Assembly (NCBI GenBank): GCA_964479045.1
Contig: CAYZJI010000020.1
Coordinates: forward strand, 1 to 26,715
Direction of reading: 5' to 3'
Source of the DNA: 2-02-FULL-47-50 sp964479045
Lineage (GTDB): Bacteria; Pseudomonadota; Gammaproteobacteria; Eutrophobiales; Eutrophobiaceae
Length of the DNA: 26,715 bases
Positions 1 to 9,521 of this stretch are shown here, piece after piece. Both the position numbers and the translations under genes were made by a program. The stretch's first letter is position 1; every line of letters starts with the position of its first letter. The notes below the pieces were generated by a model, which was given only the letters and a program-made list of their open reading frames with translations, made no database searches and had not been told where the DNA came from.

Positions 1-33
1 GGCGTGCCAGCAAGGCGCGCCCTTTTTATTTTT
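1..33 (+). terminator. Rho-independent terminator of an upstream gene
   Basis: An 8-bp GC-rich stem (1-8 with 14-21, one G-U pair) closes a 5-base loop and is followed by a T-rich tract at 22-33. This is a textbook intrinsic terminator for a plus-strand gene that ends before the window. In many gammaproteobacteria the gene before ppiD is hupB, so it may belong to hupB, but that gene is not visible here. Confidence 0.75.
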
Positions 34-53
34 AAGAGTTATAGAAAAATACC

Positions 54-1964
54 ATGCTGCAGATCATACGTGACAAAACTTCTGGCTGGATAGCATCCGC
101 CATCATGGCCCTGTTGATGATCCCCTTTGCGTTCTGGGGGATTAATTACTACTTTACCGGTGGAACGGAACCCGTTGTGGCTTCCGTGAATGGTACCGAC
201 ATCAAACTTACCGAGTTTCAACGTACCTTCAACATTTACCGCCAACAGATGCAGAACCTGGCAGGAAAATCCCTGCAGCCCGGCGATGATGAAATTCTCA
301 AACAGCAGACCGTCGGTCAACTGGTCAATACAGAATTGATGAATCAGGCAACGGATGAGGCGGGCCTCTATGCCAGTGATGCTCACGTCAGGGAAACCAT
401 CAAGAATATTGATGTCTTTAAAGGCGCAGATGGATTCAACCGCGATTTTTATGAGCAAAGCGTACAGCGTCTGGGCATGCCGCCGGCAATGTATGAACAA
501 CAGATGCGTATCGACATGATGGCTGAGCAGTTCCAGAGCGCGATTATTGAAACTGAATTTGTCACCCCCGGCGAGGCTGAAACAGTTGCCCGCCTTTCCA
601 ACCAGTTGCGTGATATTACCTACACGATCATCTCATCTGATCTGTACAAGGACGGTATTACTGTCAGTGATGAAGAAATTGAAAAATTCTATCAATCCAA
701 TCCGGCGCTCTATATCAAACCGGAAGAGGTGCGGATTGGCTATATTCATCTCAAGCTCGACGATTTGGCCGCCAAGGTGGAAGCCGGCGAAGACGCCTTG
801 CGTGATTATTACGAAAGCAACAAGGCTGAATATGATGCAGAGGAACAACGCCAGATTAACCAGATATTGATTAAAACCGCTGAAGATGGCACAGAAGAAG
901 AAACAGCAGCGGCCAAAGTCGATGCCGACAAAATCCTGGCTCAATTACGCTCTGGCCAGACATTTGCAGATGTTGCCAAAGCCTATGCCGAGAACAAGGA
1001 CCCTGATTTCAGCTTTACCGAATATGGATTTTTGCCCAAGGGCGTCATGGAAGATGAGGTGGAAGTCATTGTATTCGCCATGAACAAGGATGAAATCAGC
1101 GATGTGATCAAGTCCAAACTCGGATTTCATATTGTTGAGTTGAAGGACATCAAGGGCGGTGTGATGAATACCTTCGAAAACAATCGGGAGAAGGTCGAGC
1201 AGGATTACCGCCGCAAGCAGGCCGAGAAGGAATTTTTCGATCTGGCCGACCGGCTGGCCAATACCGCCTACGAACACCCGGACACGCTCGAAATTGCAGC
1301 CAGCGAAACCGGCATAGGCATGCAGGAAAGCGGGTTGTTTACCCGTAGTGGCACAGGAGAAGGGCTGCTGGCGGATCCCAGGGTGCTCAACGCCGCGTTT
1401 TCCGGGGAAGTTTTGGGCGAGGGCCATAACAGTGACGTTATAGAAATCAACGAAACCGAACTGCTGGTCCTGCGCGTACTGGAACGTAGTCCGGAGGCCA
1501 GGCGGCCACTGGCCGAGGTCAGGGACCAGGTCATTGATGACATCAAATTCTCGGCTGCCAGCCGCAAGGCCGCAGAACTGGGCGAACAGGTGATGGCTGA
1601 TCTGAAAGCGGGCAAGGACTTTGCCACGGTTGCCACAGAGAGGGCTGTGAAATGGGAAGAAGCCAGGGATCTGAAGCGCTCTGATGTCAAAGTCAGCCGT
1701 GTAGTACTCAGAACCGCATTCCGCCTGGGACTGCCGCAGGAACAGAAACCGGCCGTGGGCGGTGTGTCACTCGGCACGGGTGATTATGCTGTTGTGGCGG
1801 TAATGTCCGTACGTGATCCGGCACCTGAAGATCTGAAAGATGTGGAAATTGAAAAGACCGGCAAGGAATTGCTCGCGGACCGCGCCAGAGCCAGCATGCA
1901 GCAGGTGACAGAGCAAATGAAGGCGTCTGCGGATATCAAGATATTCGAAGATCGGTTGCAATAA
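54..1964 (+). CDS. ppiD: Periplasmic folding chaperone / peptidyl-prolyl isomerase PpiD
   Basis: The 636-residue protein has the PpiD layout. A short cytoplasmic start (MLQIIRDKTSGWIA) leads into one membrane anchor at about residues 12-34, ending in FAFWGINYYF. A SurA-N-like chaperone region follows, then a parvulin (PpiC) domain at about 265-365 with QINQILIKT and GFHIVELKDI. A C-terminal SurA-like region completes it. The family sits in the inner membrane facing the periplasm and helps newly exported outer-membrane and secreted proteins fold at the Sec translocon. PpiD parvulin domains often have little isomerase activity, so chaperoning is the safer role. Length matches the family (about 620-640). 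No strong Shine-Dalgarno precedes the ATG, but homology to the PpiD N-terminus supports this start. It is convergent with fabI. Confidence 0.95.
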   Translation: MLQIIRDKTSGWIASAIMALLMIPFAFWGINYYFTGGTEPVVASVNGTDIKLTEFQRTFNIYRQQMQNLAGKSLQPGDDEILKQQTVGQLVNTELMNQATDEAGLYASDAHVRETIKNIDVFKGADGFNRDFYEQSVQRLGMPPAMYEQQMRIDMMAEQFQSAIIETEFVTPGEAETVARLSNQLRDITYTIISSDLYKDGITVSDEEIEKFYQSNPALYIKPEEVRIGYIHLKLDDLAAKVEAGEDALRDYYESNKAEYDAEEQRQINQILIKTAEDGTEEETAAAKVDADKILAQLRSGQTFADVAKAYAENKDPDFSFTEYGFLPKGVMEDEVEVIVFAMNKDEISDVIKSKLGFHIVELKDIKGGVMNTFENNREKVEQDYRRKQAEKEFFDLADRLANTAYEHPDTLEIAASETGIGMQESGLFTRSGTGEGLLADPRVLNAAFSGEVLGEGHNSDVIEINETELLVLRVLERSPEARRPLAEVRDQVIDDIKFSAASRKAAELGEQVMADLKAGKDFATVATERAVKWEEARDLKRSDVKVSRVVLRTAFRLGLPQEQKPAVGGVSLGTGDYAVVAVMSVRDPAPEDLKDVEIEKTGKELLADRARASMQQVTEQMKASADIKIFEDRLQ

Positions 1965-1995
1965 CCACAAGGGTACATCTTTGCAAATGGTCTGC

Positions 1996-2018
1996 CGGGT
2001 ATCTCCATGAGATACCCG
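1996..2018. terminator. Hairpin between convergent ppiD and fabI
   Basis: A perfect 10-bp inverted repeat (1996-2005 with 2009-2018) has a 3-base loop and lies in the 61-bp gap between the ppiD stop and the fabI stop. It lacks a clear T tract on either side, so it may be a weak bidirectional terminator or an mRNA 3'-end stabiliser rather than a classical terminator. Confidence 0.5.
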
Positions 2019-2025
2019 CAGTAGT

Positions 2026-2808
2026 TCAGGCCATCCCTATCGCGTTGTAACCACTGTCCACATAAGTAATCTCTCCGGTCACAGCCGACGCATAATCCGA
2101 ACACAGGAAGGCAGCAACATTGCCGACTTCATCGATGGTTACATTCCGGCGCAATGGTGCTACCTGCTCAACGTGACTGAGAAAATCCCGCAAGCCACTG
2201 ATACCTGATGCCGCGAGTGTACGGATCGGGCCGGCGGAGATGGCATTAACCCGTATTCCTTCGGGTCCAAGACATGTGGCCATATAGCGCACATTGGCCT
2301 CGAGGCTGGCCTTGGCCACACCCATCACGTTGTAATTCGGCATGGCCCGGACAGCGCCGATATAGCTCAAAGTGAGCATGGCAGCATTACGCCCCTGCAT
2401 GAGTGGCCGCACCGCTTTGGCGAGGGCCGCGAAACTGTAGGAGCTGATCTCGTGCGCGGTAAGAAAACCTTCACGGGTCACAGCATCAATATAAGAACCC
2501 TCCAGTTGTTCACGCGGGGCATAGGCAATCGAATGCACCAGTATGTCAAGGCTGTCCCAGTGAGTATTCAATTGTTCAACCGCGGCCTGGATTTGTTCAT
2601 CACTCGCCACTTCGCAGGGCATGGTGATTGTGGAATTCAATTCTGCGGCAAATCCTTCGACCCGTTCGCGCAGTTTTTCATTCTGATAGGTGAACGCGAG
2701 TTGCGCGCCTTCACGATGCATAGCCTTGGCTATACCCCAGGCAATGGAACGGTTGCTGGCGACACCCACGATCAATGCACGCTTGCCATCGAGTAAACCC
2801 ATAGTCAT
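2026..2808 (-). CDS. fabI: Enoyl-[acyl-carrier-protein] reductase (NADH), FabI
   Basis: This short-chain dehydrogenase performs the last step of each fatty-acid elongation cycle, reducing enoyl-ACP with NADH in the cytoplasm. The N-terminus shows the FabI nucleotide-binding form (GVASNRSIAWG). The active site has Tyr149 (LSYIGA), Tyr159 and Lys166 (YNVMGVAK), matching E. coli Tyr146, Tyr156 and Lys163. The C-terminal part holds NAISAGPIRTLAASGI and the VTGEITYVDSGYN ending. The protein is 260 residues from this ATG. A second ATG two codons in (2802) matches the usual FabI start better and is better spaced from the AAGGA ribosome site, so the true start may be there. FabI is the triclosan target class; no resistance change was assessed. 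It is divergent from the peptide-transport operon. Confidence 0.97.
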   Translation of the reverse strand: MTMGLLDGKRALIVGVASNRSIAWGIAKAMHREGAQLAFTYQNEKLRERVEGFAAELNSTITMPCEVASDEQIQAAVEQLNTHWDSLDILVHSIAYAPREQLEGSYIDAVTREGFLTAHEISSYSFAALAKAVRPLMQGRNAAMLTLSYIGAVRAMPNYNVMGVAKASLEANVRYMATCLGPEGIRVNAISAGPIRTLAASGISGLRDFLSHVEQVAPLRRNVTIDEVGNVAAFLCSDYASAVTGEITYVDSGYNAIGMA

Positions 2809-2854
2809 TTATCCTTCTTGTTTTATGAACCTTTGTTGATTTATCGTGTTTAAG

Positions 2855-2882
2855 TGTACAGAAGTACCAGCGCCATTATAAT
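2855..2882. promoter_or_regulatory. Candidate promoter region between fabI and the peptide-transport operon
   Basis: The 117-bp divergent gap contains ATTATAAT (2875-2882), which gives a perfect TATAAT -10 box on the plus strand (2877-2882) and another on the minus strand (2880-2875). For the plus strand a TGTACA -35-like box (2855-2860, four of six) sits 16 bp upstream. The minus-strand -35 is not clear. The shared -10 suggests coupled or competing start sites. Confidence 0.4.
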
Positions 2883-2925
2883 GCCAGACAGGCACAGACT
2901 GACATTCCAAACCCTGAAATAACTG

Positions 2926-5085
2926 ATGAGCCGAATCGCCCGCTGCGGGCTCCTGATACTGATAGGCCTTATTACCGGCTGTGGCGATGGCCTCTGGAAC
3001 AATCCCTATCCTGCCCATCAGTCGCGGGACAACATCTACTATGATGTTTTTGCCGAGCGGCCCAAGCATCTCGACCCGATCAGTTCCTACAGCGCCAATG
3101 AATTGACATTTATCGGACAGATTTACGAACCGCCCCTGCAGTACCATTTTCTCAAACGCCCGTATGAACTGATCCCGCTGGCCGCCAGTAAAATGCCCGA
3201 GGTCAGTTATTTTGACGAGGACAATAACCCGCTGCCGGCGGATGCTCCGGCCGCTAAAGTCCATCGGGCGGTTTACCGGATTTCCATACAACCCGGTATT
3301 TTCTACCAGCCGCATCCGGCACTGGCGCGGGATGAGCATGGTAAATATCGTTATCACGCGCTTACCCGTGCTGATCTGGACGGCATTAATAATCCCGGTG
3401 ACTTCCCGGAAACCGGCACGCGCGAACTTACAGCGGAAGACTATCTTTACCAGATCAAACGCTTTGCCCACCCCGTGGTGCATTCTCCCATTGGCGGACT
3501 GATGGGCAAATATATTGTGGGGCTGCAGGAACTGACGGAACAATTATCGGCGGAGCAGGCGACCGGAAAATTTCCGGGAGGGTATATTGATCTGCGTCAG
3601 TACAATCTCGAAGGCGTGCAGGTCATTGACCGCTACACCTATGCGATCACCCTCAAGGAGAAATACCCGCAGTTCATGTACTGGTTGTCCATGACATTCT
3701 TTGCGCCCATGCCGTGGGAAGCCGATCTGTTTTACGCACAGCCGGGCATGAAAGACAAAAATATTGTTCTGGACTGGTTCCCCATCGGCACAGGCCCTTT
3801 TATGCTGACCGAGAACAATCCCAACCGGCGCATGGTGATGGAACGCAATCCGAATTTTCGCGGTGAAGCCTTTCCCGCGGATGGTGAACCGGAAGATGCC
3901 GCACAGGGATTTTTGCGGGATGCCGGACAGACCATGCCCTTTATCGACAGGGCGATCTACAGTCTTGAAGTGGAAACCATCCCTGCGTGGAACAAATTCC
4001 TGCAGGGGTATTACGACGTCTCCACCATCCAGTCTGACAGCTTCGATCAGGCCATCCAGTTCAACGCGCAGGGTAATGCGGAACTGACACCGGAGATGCA
4101 GGACAAGGACATCCGCCTGCTTACGGCCGTCACCGCTTCAATTTTTTACATGGGCTTTAACATGCTCGACGATGTCGTGGGAGGTGACAGTGAACGCGCG
4201 CGTCTGTTGCGCCGGGCCATATCCATTGCCGTCGATCATGAGGAATATATCTCCATCTTTGCCAATGGCCGCGGATTGCCGGCCCAGGGCCCGTTACCGC
4301 CGGGTATTTTTGGCCATGTTGAAGGAGCAGCGGGGATCAATCCCTATGTGTATACCTGGCAAAATGGCAAGGCGGTGCGCCGTACTGTTGAAGAAGCAAA
4401 GGCCTTGATGACCCAGGCCGGTTATCCCGGTGGTCGTGACAAACAGACCGGCACGCCTTTAACGTTATACCTCGATACGCCTGCCGCCGGGCCCGGCACC
4501 AAGGCGGTATTCGACTGGTATCGCAAGCAATTCAACAAACTCGGTATCCATCTGGTGATACGTGCCACGGATTACAACCGCTTTCAGGAAAAGATGAATA
4601 AAGGTACGGCACAGATTTTCATGTGGGGCTGGAATGCCGATTATCCGGATCCGGAAAATTTTCTGTTTTTGTTGTACGGGCCGAACGCCAAGGCCAACCG
4701 GGACGGGGAAAATGCCGCCAATTATGCCAACCCGGAATTCGACAAACTGTTCAATCGTATGAAAAGCATGGAGAACGGACCGGAACGTCAGGCGGTGCTG
4801 GATCAGATCCTTGAAATTGCCCGGCGCGATGCGCCCTGGATTTGGGGCTATTATCCGGTGGCATTTGCCCTGCATCACGGCTGGTATTCGAATGCCAAGC
4901 CTAATCTCATGGCCAACAATGTCCTGAAATACAAGCGCATCGATCCGGAATTGCGAAACCGGAAATGGCATGAGTGGAACCAGCCGGTATTGTGGCCGGT
5001 GTTGCTGCTCTGCCTGCTGGTGCTGGTGAGCCTGATTCCGGCCTGGCGCATTTACAAACGCCGCGAGAAATCCGCCGCCCTATGA
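2926..5085 (+). CDS. ABC transporter substrate-binding lipoprotein, peptide family (SBP_bac_5)
   Basis: This 719-residue extracytoplasmic binding protein would deliver oligopeptides to the adjacent permeases. The N-terminus is a lipoprotein signal with lipobox I-T-G-Cys19. Family 5 solute-binding features follow, for example YDVFAERPKHLDPISS near the mature N-terminus, GTGPFML, and DYPDPENFLFLLYGPNA towards the end. It is longer than OppA or DppA (about 540). The last 35 or so residues form an apparent transmembrane helix (PVLWPVLLLCLLVLVSLIPAW) followed by a positively charged tail, so the protein may be held to the inner membrane at both ends. That is unusual for binding proteins. Its stop overlaps the next start by 4 bp (ATGA), which points to translational coupling. 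It could equally bind other peptide-like cargo, as YejA does for microcin C. Confidence 0.9.
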   Translation: MSRIARCGLLILIGLITGCGDGLWNNPYPAHQSRDNIYYDVFAERPKHLDPISSYSANELTFIGQIYEPPLQYHFLKRPYELIPLAASKMPEVSYFDEDNNPLPADAPAAKVHRAVYRISIQPGIFYQPHPALARDEHGKYRYHALTRADLDGINNPGDFPETGTRELTAEDYLYQIKRFAHPVVHSPIGGLMGKYIVGLQELTEQLSAEQATGKFPGGYIDLRQYNLEGVQVIDRYTYAITLKEKYPQFMYWLSMTFFAPMPWEADLFYAQPGMKDKNIVLDWFPIGTGPFMLTENNPNRRMVMERNPNFRGEAFPADGEPEDAAQGFLRDAGQTMPFIDRAIYSLEVETIPAWNKFLQGYYDVSTIQSDSFDQAIQFNAQGNAELTPEMQDKDIRLLTAVTASIFYMGFNMLDDVVGGDSERARLLRRAISIAVDHEEYISIFANGRGLPAQGPLPPGIFGHVEGAAGINPYVYTWQNGKAVRRTVEEAKALMTQAGYPGGRDKQTGTPLTLYLDTPAAGPGTKAVFDWYRKQFNKLGIHLVIRATDYNRFQEKMNKGTAQIFMWGWNADYPDPENFLFLLYGPNAKANRDGENAANYANPEFDKLFNRMKSMENGPERQAVLDQILEIARRDAPWIWGYYPVAFALHHGWYSNAKPNLMANNVLKYKRIDPELRNRKWHEWNQPVLWPVLLLCLLVLVSLIPAWRIYKRREKSAAL

Positions 5086-6059
5086 TCAATTACATCATCC
5101 GCCGCATCCTCTATGCGATCCCGATCCTGATCGGCGTGAATATTATTACGTTTGTGCTGTTCTTCGTGGTGAATACCCCGGACGACATTGCCCGCATGCA
5201 GCTCGGTCAGAAGCATGTCACACCGGCCGCCATTGAAAAATGGAAAAACGAACGCGGCTATGACAAACCTGTGGTCTGGAATACGAATGCGGCCGGACTG
5301 GGCAAAATCACCGATACGATTTTTTTCAGCAAATCCCTGCGATTATTTGTGTTCGATTTCGGGCAATCCGACAGCGGCCGCGACATTGGTTATGACATCA
5401 GCCAGCGCATGTGGCCGAGCCTCGCCATCACTGTTCCCGGTTTGCTGCTGGGTCTGGTCGCATACATCAGCTTTGCATTGATTCTCGCTTTTTTCCGCGG
5501 GACGTATATTGATCTCTGGGGTGTAGTGGTCTGTGTAATCATGCTGTCCATATCCAGCATGTTTTACATCATCGGCGGCCAGTTTGTGATCAGTAAGTTG
5601 CTGCACCTCGTTCCCATCTCCGGTTATGACACCGGCCTTGAGTCCATCAAGTTCATCGCCTTGCCGGTGCTGGTGGCGCTCATTGGCAGTATCGGATCAT
5701 CTACGCGGTGGTATCGCACCATCTTCCTTGAAGAAATGAACAAGGATTTTGTACGAACGGCCCGTGCCAAAGGTTTGCCGGAGACCGTCGTGTTGTTCCG
5801 CCACGTGTTGCGCAATGGTTTGATTCCAATTCTCACCGGTGTCGTCGTGGTTCTGCCCATGCTGTTTATCGGAAGTCTTATTACCGAATCATTTTTTGCC
5901 ATTCCGGGCCTTGGCAGTTACACCATTGATGCCATCCAGAGCCAGGATTTTGCCATCGTGCGTTCGATGGTTTATCTGGGTTCGGTGCTCTACATCATCG
6001 GACTGATTCTCACTGATATTTCCTACACGCTGGCCGATCCGCGTATCCGGCTCGAATGA
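5082..6059 (+). CDS. Peptide ABC transporter permease, first subunit (OppB/YejB type)
   Basis: A 325-residue integral membrane protein whose N-terminus (MINYIIRRILYAIPILIGVN) is typical of the OppB/DppB/YejB permease branch. Several membrane segments follow. The EAA loop that contacts the ATPase lies at about residues 217-253 and includes RTARAKGLPETVVLFRHVLR. An in-frame start exists upstream at 4974, inside the binding-protein gene, but the ATG at 5082 overlaps the preceding stop and begins exactly at the family N-terminus, so it is preferred. The gene ends in a 4-bp overlap with the second permease. Confidence 0.92.
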   Translation: MINYIIRRILYAIPILIGVNIITFVLFFVVNTPDDIARMQLGQKHVTPAAIEKWKNERGYDKPVVWNTNAAGLGKITDTIFFSKSLRLFVFDFGQSDSGRDIGYDISQRMWPSLAITVPGLLLGLVAYISFALILAFFRGTYIDLWGVVVCVIMLSISSMFYIIGGQFVISKLLHLVPISGYDTGLESIKFIALPVLVALIGSIGSSTRWYRTIFLEEMNKDFVRTARAKGLPETVVLFRHVLRNGLIPILTGVVVVLPMLFIGSLITESFFAIPGLGSYTIDAIQSQDFAIVRSMVYLGSVLYIIGLILTDISYTLADPRIRLE

Positions 6060-7471
6060 ATATGCAACCGGTAATTTTTATCACCGATGCCCTGATCTTC
6101 CTGCTGCTGTTTGTGGTGGGCCTGTTTGTGTGGTATTCCAGCCGCGTTGAACACTTGCGGGCGCCGTGGCGGCAGGTCAGTGAGAATAAATTTGCCATGG
6201 CGTCTGCAGTCATCCTGCTGTTTTATATCCTGATTGGTCTGCTGGATTCGCTGCATTTTCATCCCCGGCTTGAAGATGCACAGGCCGGCGAGGCACGGTA
6301 TTCCGCCGAAGTCTTGAGCGTGCTGGATGTGCTTACCGAAGGGTTGCGCAGCCGCACGGAAAAAACCTATTCCGCACCGTTTGCCACCCATGCCTATTCC
6401 AGGGAAGTGATCACACTGCCGGATGGCCGCGAGGTGCGCGGTTATCCGCGGTTGATTTATGGAGGAGGTCATCTGGAGAACCCGGAACAGGACTGGTTCG
6501 GGGATATCTTCATCAAAACCCTGACCGGAGTATCGATCGGTCTGGTGTTGTGGTTGATCGGTTGCTCGATGATTATTTTTATACTTGCTGGCGGCCGGTT
6601 GAACCAGTTCAAACCGGTAATACGGTCCATCATAAAATGTCAGCGTCCGGTGCCGTGGCATGTCATCCTGATCACCCTGGGTGTGGTCATTCTGGCAGGC
6701 ACCACCCTGTTCTGGCTGTCAGGTTACTATCATGTATTCGGCACCGACAAGGTGGGGCAGGATGTACTGTATCAATCCCTGAAAAGCGTGCGTACCGGTT
6801 TGCTGATCGGCACGCTCACTACGCTTGTTATGCTGCCATTTGCACTGGCGCTCGGCATTATGGCCGGTTATTTCCGCGGCTGGGTGGATGATGTGATCCA
6901 GTATCTTTATACCACGCTCAATTCCATTCCCGGGGTGCTGCTGATTGCCGCTTCCATCCTGATGCTCGATGTGTATATGGCGAACCATGCTGATCAGTTC
7001 ACCAGCATTGAGCAACGCGCCGACATGCGTTTGTTATTTTTGTGTCTGATCCTCGGCATCATGAACTGGACCAGCCTGTGCCGCATGTTGCGTGGGGAAA
7101 CCATGAAGCTGTGTGAGATCGACTATGTGCAGGCAGCGCAGGCGTTTGGTGTGAGCCATCTCACCATCATGCGCCGGCATATCCTCCCGAATGTGATGCA
7201 CATTGTGATGATTTCCATCGTGCTGGATTTCAGCGGGCTGGTGCTGGCGGAAGCGGTGCTCGCCTATATCAATATCGGTGTCGATCCGACTATGTCCAGT
7301 TGGGGCAATATGATCAACAGCGCACGTCTCGAAATGGCACGTGAACCAGTCGTGTGGTGGTCGCTGACGGCGGCATTTATATTCATGCTGGGGCTGGTGT
7401 TGCCGGCCAATCTGTTTGCCGATGCTGTGCGCGATGCCTTCGATCCACGGGTGAGAAAAAATATCACGTAA
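6056..7471 (+). CDS. Peptide ABC transporter permease, second subunit (OppC/YejE type)
   Basis: This 471-residue permease pairs with the preceding one to form the membrane channel. The first membrane segments are separated by a long hydrophilic stretch at about residues 65-145 (containing LPDGREVRGYPRLIYGGGHLENPEQDWFGDIF), which should lie in the periplasm. The binding-protein-dependent core follows, starting near HVFGTDKVGQDVLYQSL, the signature of OppC/DppC. The EAA loop is near residues 360-385 (QAAQAFGVSHLTIMRRHILPN). It is longer than OppC (about 300), mostly because of the N-terminal insert, a feature shared with YejE-like permeases. Its ATG overlaps the upstream stop (ATGA). Confidence 0.92.
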   Translation: MNMQPVIFITDALIFLLLFVVGLFVWYSSRVEHLRAPWRQVSENKFAMASAVILLFYILIGLLDSLHFHPRLEDAQAGEARYSAEVLSVLDVLTEGLRSRTEKTYSAPFATHAYSREVITLPDGREVRGYPRLIYGGGHLENPEQDWFGDIFIKTLTGVSIGLVLWLIGCSMIIFILAGGRLNQFKPVIRSIIKCQRPVPWHVILITLGVVILAGTTLFWLSGYYHVFGTDKVGQDVLYQSLKSVRTGLLIGTLTTLVMLPFALALGIMAGYFRGWVDDVIQYLYTTLNSIPGVLLIAASILMLDVYMANHADQFTSIEQRADMRLLFLCLILGIMNWTSLCRMLRGETMKLCEIDYVQAAQAFGVSHLTIMRRHILPNVMHIVMISIVLDFSGLVLAEAVLAYINIGVDPTMSSWGNMINSARLEMAREPVVWWSLTAAFIFMLGLVLPANLFADAVRDAFDPRVRKNIT

Positions 7472-7501
7472 ATATCAATAAAATGCCATACTCAAGCCAT
7501 C

Positions 7502-7888
7502 ATGACTATATTGCCCGATAAACAACCAGCCCTGCGCGTGGTCGCCATGCCTGCAGATACCAATCCGGGCGGCAGTATTTTCGGCGGCTGGATCATGTCG
7601 CAGGTGGATATTGCCGGAGCGATTGCCGCCATTGATCGCGCCAAAGGCCGGGTCGCGACTGTCGGCGTGAAATCCTTTGAATTCCATGAGCCGGTATTCG
7701 TCGGTGATCTGGTCAGTTGCTATGCCGATATCATCAAGGTGGGCAAAACGTCCATCACTGTGAAGGTCGAGGTCTATGCACAACGCAATCGCGATGTGTT
7801 CCAGACGGTGAAGGTCACTGAAGCAGAACTCACCTATGTTGCGCTGGATGAAAATCGGCGCCCGCGTGTGGTCCCGACGGAAGGATAG
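7502..7888 (+). CDS. yciA: Acyl-CoA thioesterase, hotdog fold (YciA-like)
   Basis: This 128-residue single hotdog-domain protein resembles YciA, which hydrolyses a broad range of acyl-CoA esters to free acid and CoA in the cytoplasm. The YciA stretch is clear: LRVVAMPADTNPGGSIFGGW, then IMSQVDIAGA with the putative catalytic Asp36, and FHEPVFVGDLVSCYA. It begins 30 bp after the second permease and ends 4 bp before the ATPase start. A thioesterase therefore sits inside a peptide-transporter operon. Whether this is functional coupling or simple insertion is unknown. The substrate cannot be judged from sequence. Confidence 0.9.
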   Translation: MTILPDKQPALRVVAMPADTNPGGSIFGGWIMSQVDIAGAIAAIDRAKGRVATVGVKSFEFHEPVFVGDLVSCYADIIKVGKTSITVKVEVYAQRNRDVFQTVKVTEAELTYVALDENRRPRVVPTEG

Positions 7889-7892
7889 TGGA

Positions 7893-9521
7893 ATGAGTAA
7901 CACCTTGCTCGAAGTCAACAATCTGCACGTCACATTCGGCGCCGGTGAAACCGCCGTGCGCGCGGTTGACGGGATTGATTTCAAAATCGAGCCGGGTGAA
8001 ACCTTTGTGCTGCTCGGTGAATCCGGTTGCGGTAAATCCGTCACAGCCTTGTCCATCTTGCGTTTGCTTCCACCGGCGGGGCGTATTATCGGCGGCCGTG
8101 TATTGTTCGAAGGTAAAAACCTGTTTGAACTGCCGGAATATGCCATGCGTGATGTGCGTGGCGGTCACATCGCCATGATTTTTCAGGAGCCGCAGACTTC
8201 ACTCAACCCGGTACTCACTGCCGGGCAGCAAATCGGTGAAACCCTGCAACGGCACAAGGGGCTCAAGGGCAAAAAACAGCGCGAGCGTTCCATCGAATTA
8301 TTAAATGCGGTCGGTATTCCAGAACCGGAACGGCGCATAGACGAATATCCGCATCAATTCTCTGGTGGTATGAAACAACGCATCATGATCGCCATGGCAT
8401 TGGCGGGCGAGCCGTCATTACTGATTGCGGATGAACCGACGACGGCGTTGGATGTGACCATACAGGCGCAAATCCTCAAGCTCATGCAGGACCTGCAACA
8501 GCAGATGGGCATGGCGATATTGTTTATCACCCACGATCTCGGTGTGGCCTCGGAAATCGCTGATCATGTGGCGGTGATGAATACCGGTAAAATTGTTGAA
8601 ACAAATACGCGCGATAATTTCTTCATGGCCCCGCAACATGAGTATTCAAAGCATTTGTTCAAAATGATTCCCGGCAAGGCCATGCGCGAAAGTGAAGGCG
8701 ATACCCGTGCCGCCGGTGCGGATGAAAGTCCATTGCTGAAAGTGAACGATCTGAAAGTCCATTACCCGATACGCAAGGGGCTGTTCAAACGAGTTACGGG
8801 TCATGTGCGCGCCGTAGATGACGTTTCCATCGAAATCCATCGAGGTGAGACCGTCGCCATGGTGGGTGAATCCGGTTCCGGGAAAACCACCTTCGGCAAG
8901 GGCATCCTGCAACTCATCAAACCCACCAACGGCAAGGTGCTGTTTGAAGGCACGGAACTCACCGGGCTTGATGAAAAAGACATGCGCAAACGCCGCGCCG
9001 ATATTCAGGTGGTGTTCCAGGACCCGTATTCCTCCATGAATCCGCGCATGAGGGTGGCAGACATCATCATGGAAGGCATGATTGCCCAGAACATCGGCAA
9101 GGACAAGGCCGATCGTTTGCAGCGCGTAGATAAATTATTGGATCAGGTGGGCCTCAAACCGGAACATAAATTCCGCTATCCGCATGAATTCTCCGGCGGC
9201 CAGCGTCAGCGTATCTGCATTGCCCGTGCGCTGGCCGTAGAACCAAAACTGATCGTGTGTGACGAACCAACCAGCGCACTGGATGTGTCCGTGCAGGCGC
9301 AAATATTACATCTCCTGAAAAAACTGCAGGCCGATCTGGGGCTCGCGTATCTCTTCATCACGCATAATATCAGTGTGGTGGAATACCTCGCCCATCATGT
9401 TGCGGTGATGTATGAAGGCAAAATCGTGGAGCAGGGCAGCGTGGATGCAGTGCTGTATAATCCGCAGCATCCCTATACGCAGAAACTGTTGTCTGCCGTG
9501 CCGAGGATCAAAACCGCCTGA
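7893..9521 (+). CDS. Peptide ABC transporter double ATP-binding protein (YejF/DppDF type)
   Basis: This 542-residue protein contains two complete ATPase modules and would energise both permeases. The first module has Walker A GESGCGKS (42-49), signature FSGGMKQR (about 156) and Walker B LLIADEP (about 176). The second has Walker A GESGSGKT (about 325), signature FSGGQRQR (about 433) and Walker B LIVCDEP (about 453). The oligopeptide-specific C-terminal extension of the OppD/OppF class follows each module (HPYTQKLLSAVP at the end). An in-frame start at 7836 lies inside the thioesterase gene. The ATG at 7893 follows an AAGGA ribosome site and starts at the conserved LLEVNNLHV, so it is chosen. 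Both ATP sites look intact. Confidence 0.94.
   Translation: MSNTLLEVNNLHVTFGAGETAVRAVDGIDFKIEPGETFVLLGESGCGKSVTALSILRLLPPAGRIIGGRVLFEGKNLFELPEYAMRDVRGGHIAMIFQEPQTSLNPVLTAGQQIGETLQRHKGLKGKKQRERSIELLNAVGIPEPERRIDEYPHQFSGGMKQRIMIAMALAGEPSLLIADEPTTALDVTIQAQILKLMQDLQQQMGMAILFITHDLGVASEIADHVAVMNTGKIVETNTRDNFFMAPQHEYSKHLFKMIPGKAMRESEGDTRAAGADESPLLKVNDLKVHYPIRKGLFKRVTGHVRAVDDVSIEIHRGETVAMVGESGSGKTTFGKGILQLIKPTNGKVLFEGTELTGLDEKDMRKRRADIQVVFQDPYSSMNPRMRVADIIMEGMIAQNIGKDKADRLQRVDKLLDQVGLKPEHKFRYPHEFSGGQRQRICIARALAVEPKLIVCDEPTSALDVSVQAQILHLLKKLQADLGLAYLFITHNISVVEYLAHHVAVMYEGKIVEQGSVDAVLYNPQHPYTQKLLSAVPRIKTA

Noticed and set aside
2809..3543. 244-residue open frame on the minus strand upstream of fabI
   Set aside because: It is antisense to the peptide-binding lipoprotein gene and runs through the divergent promoter region.
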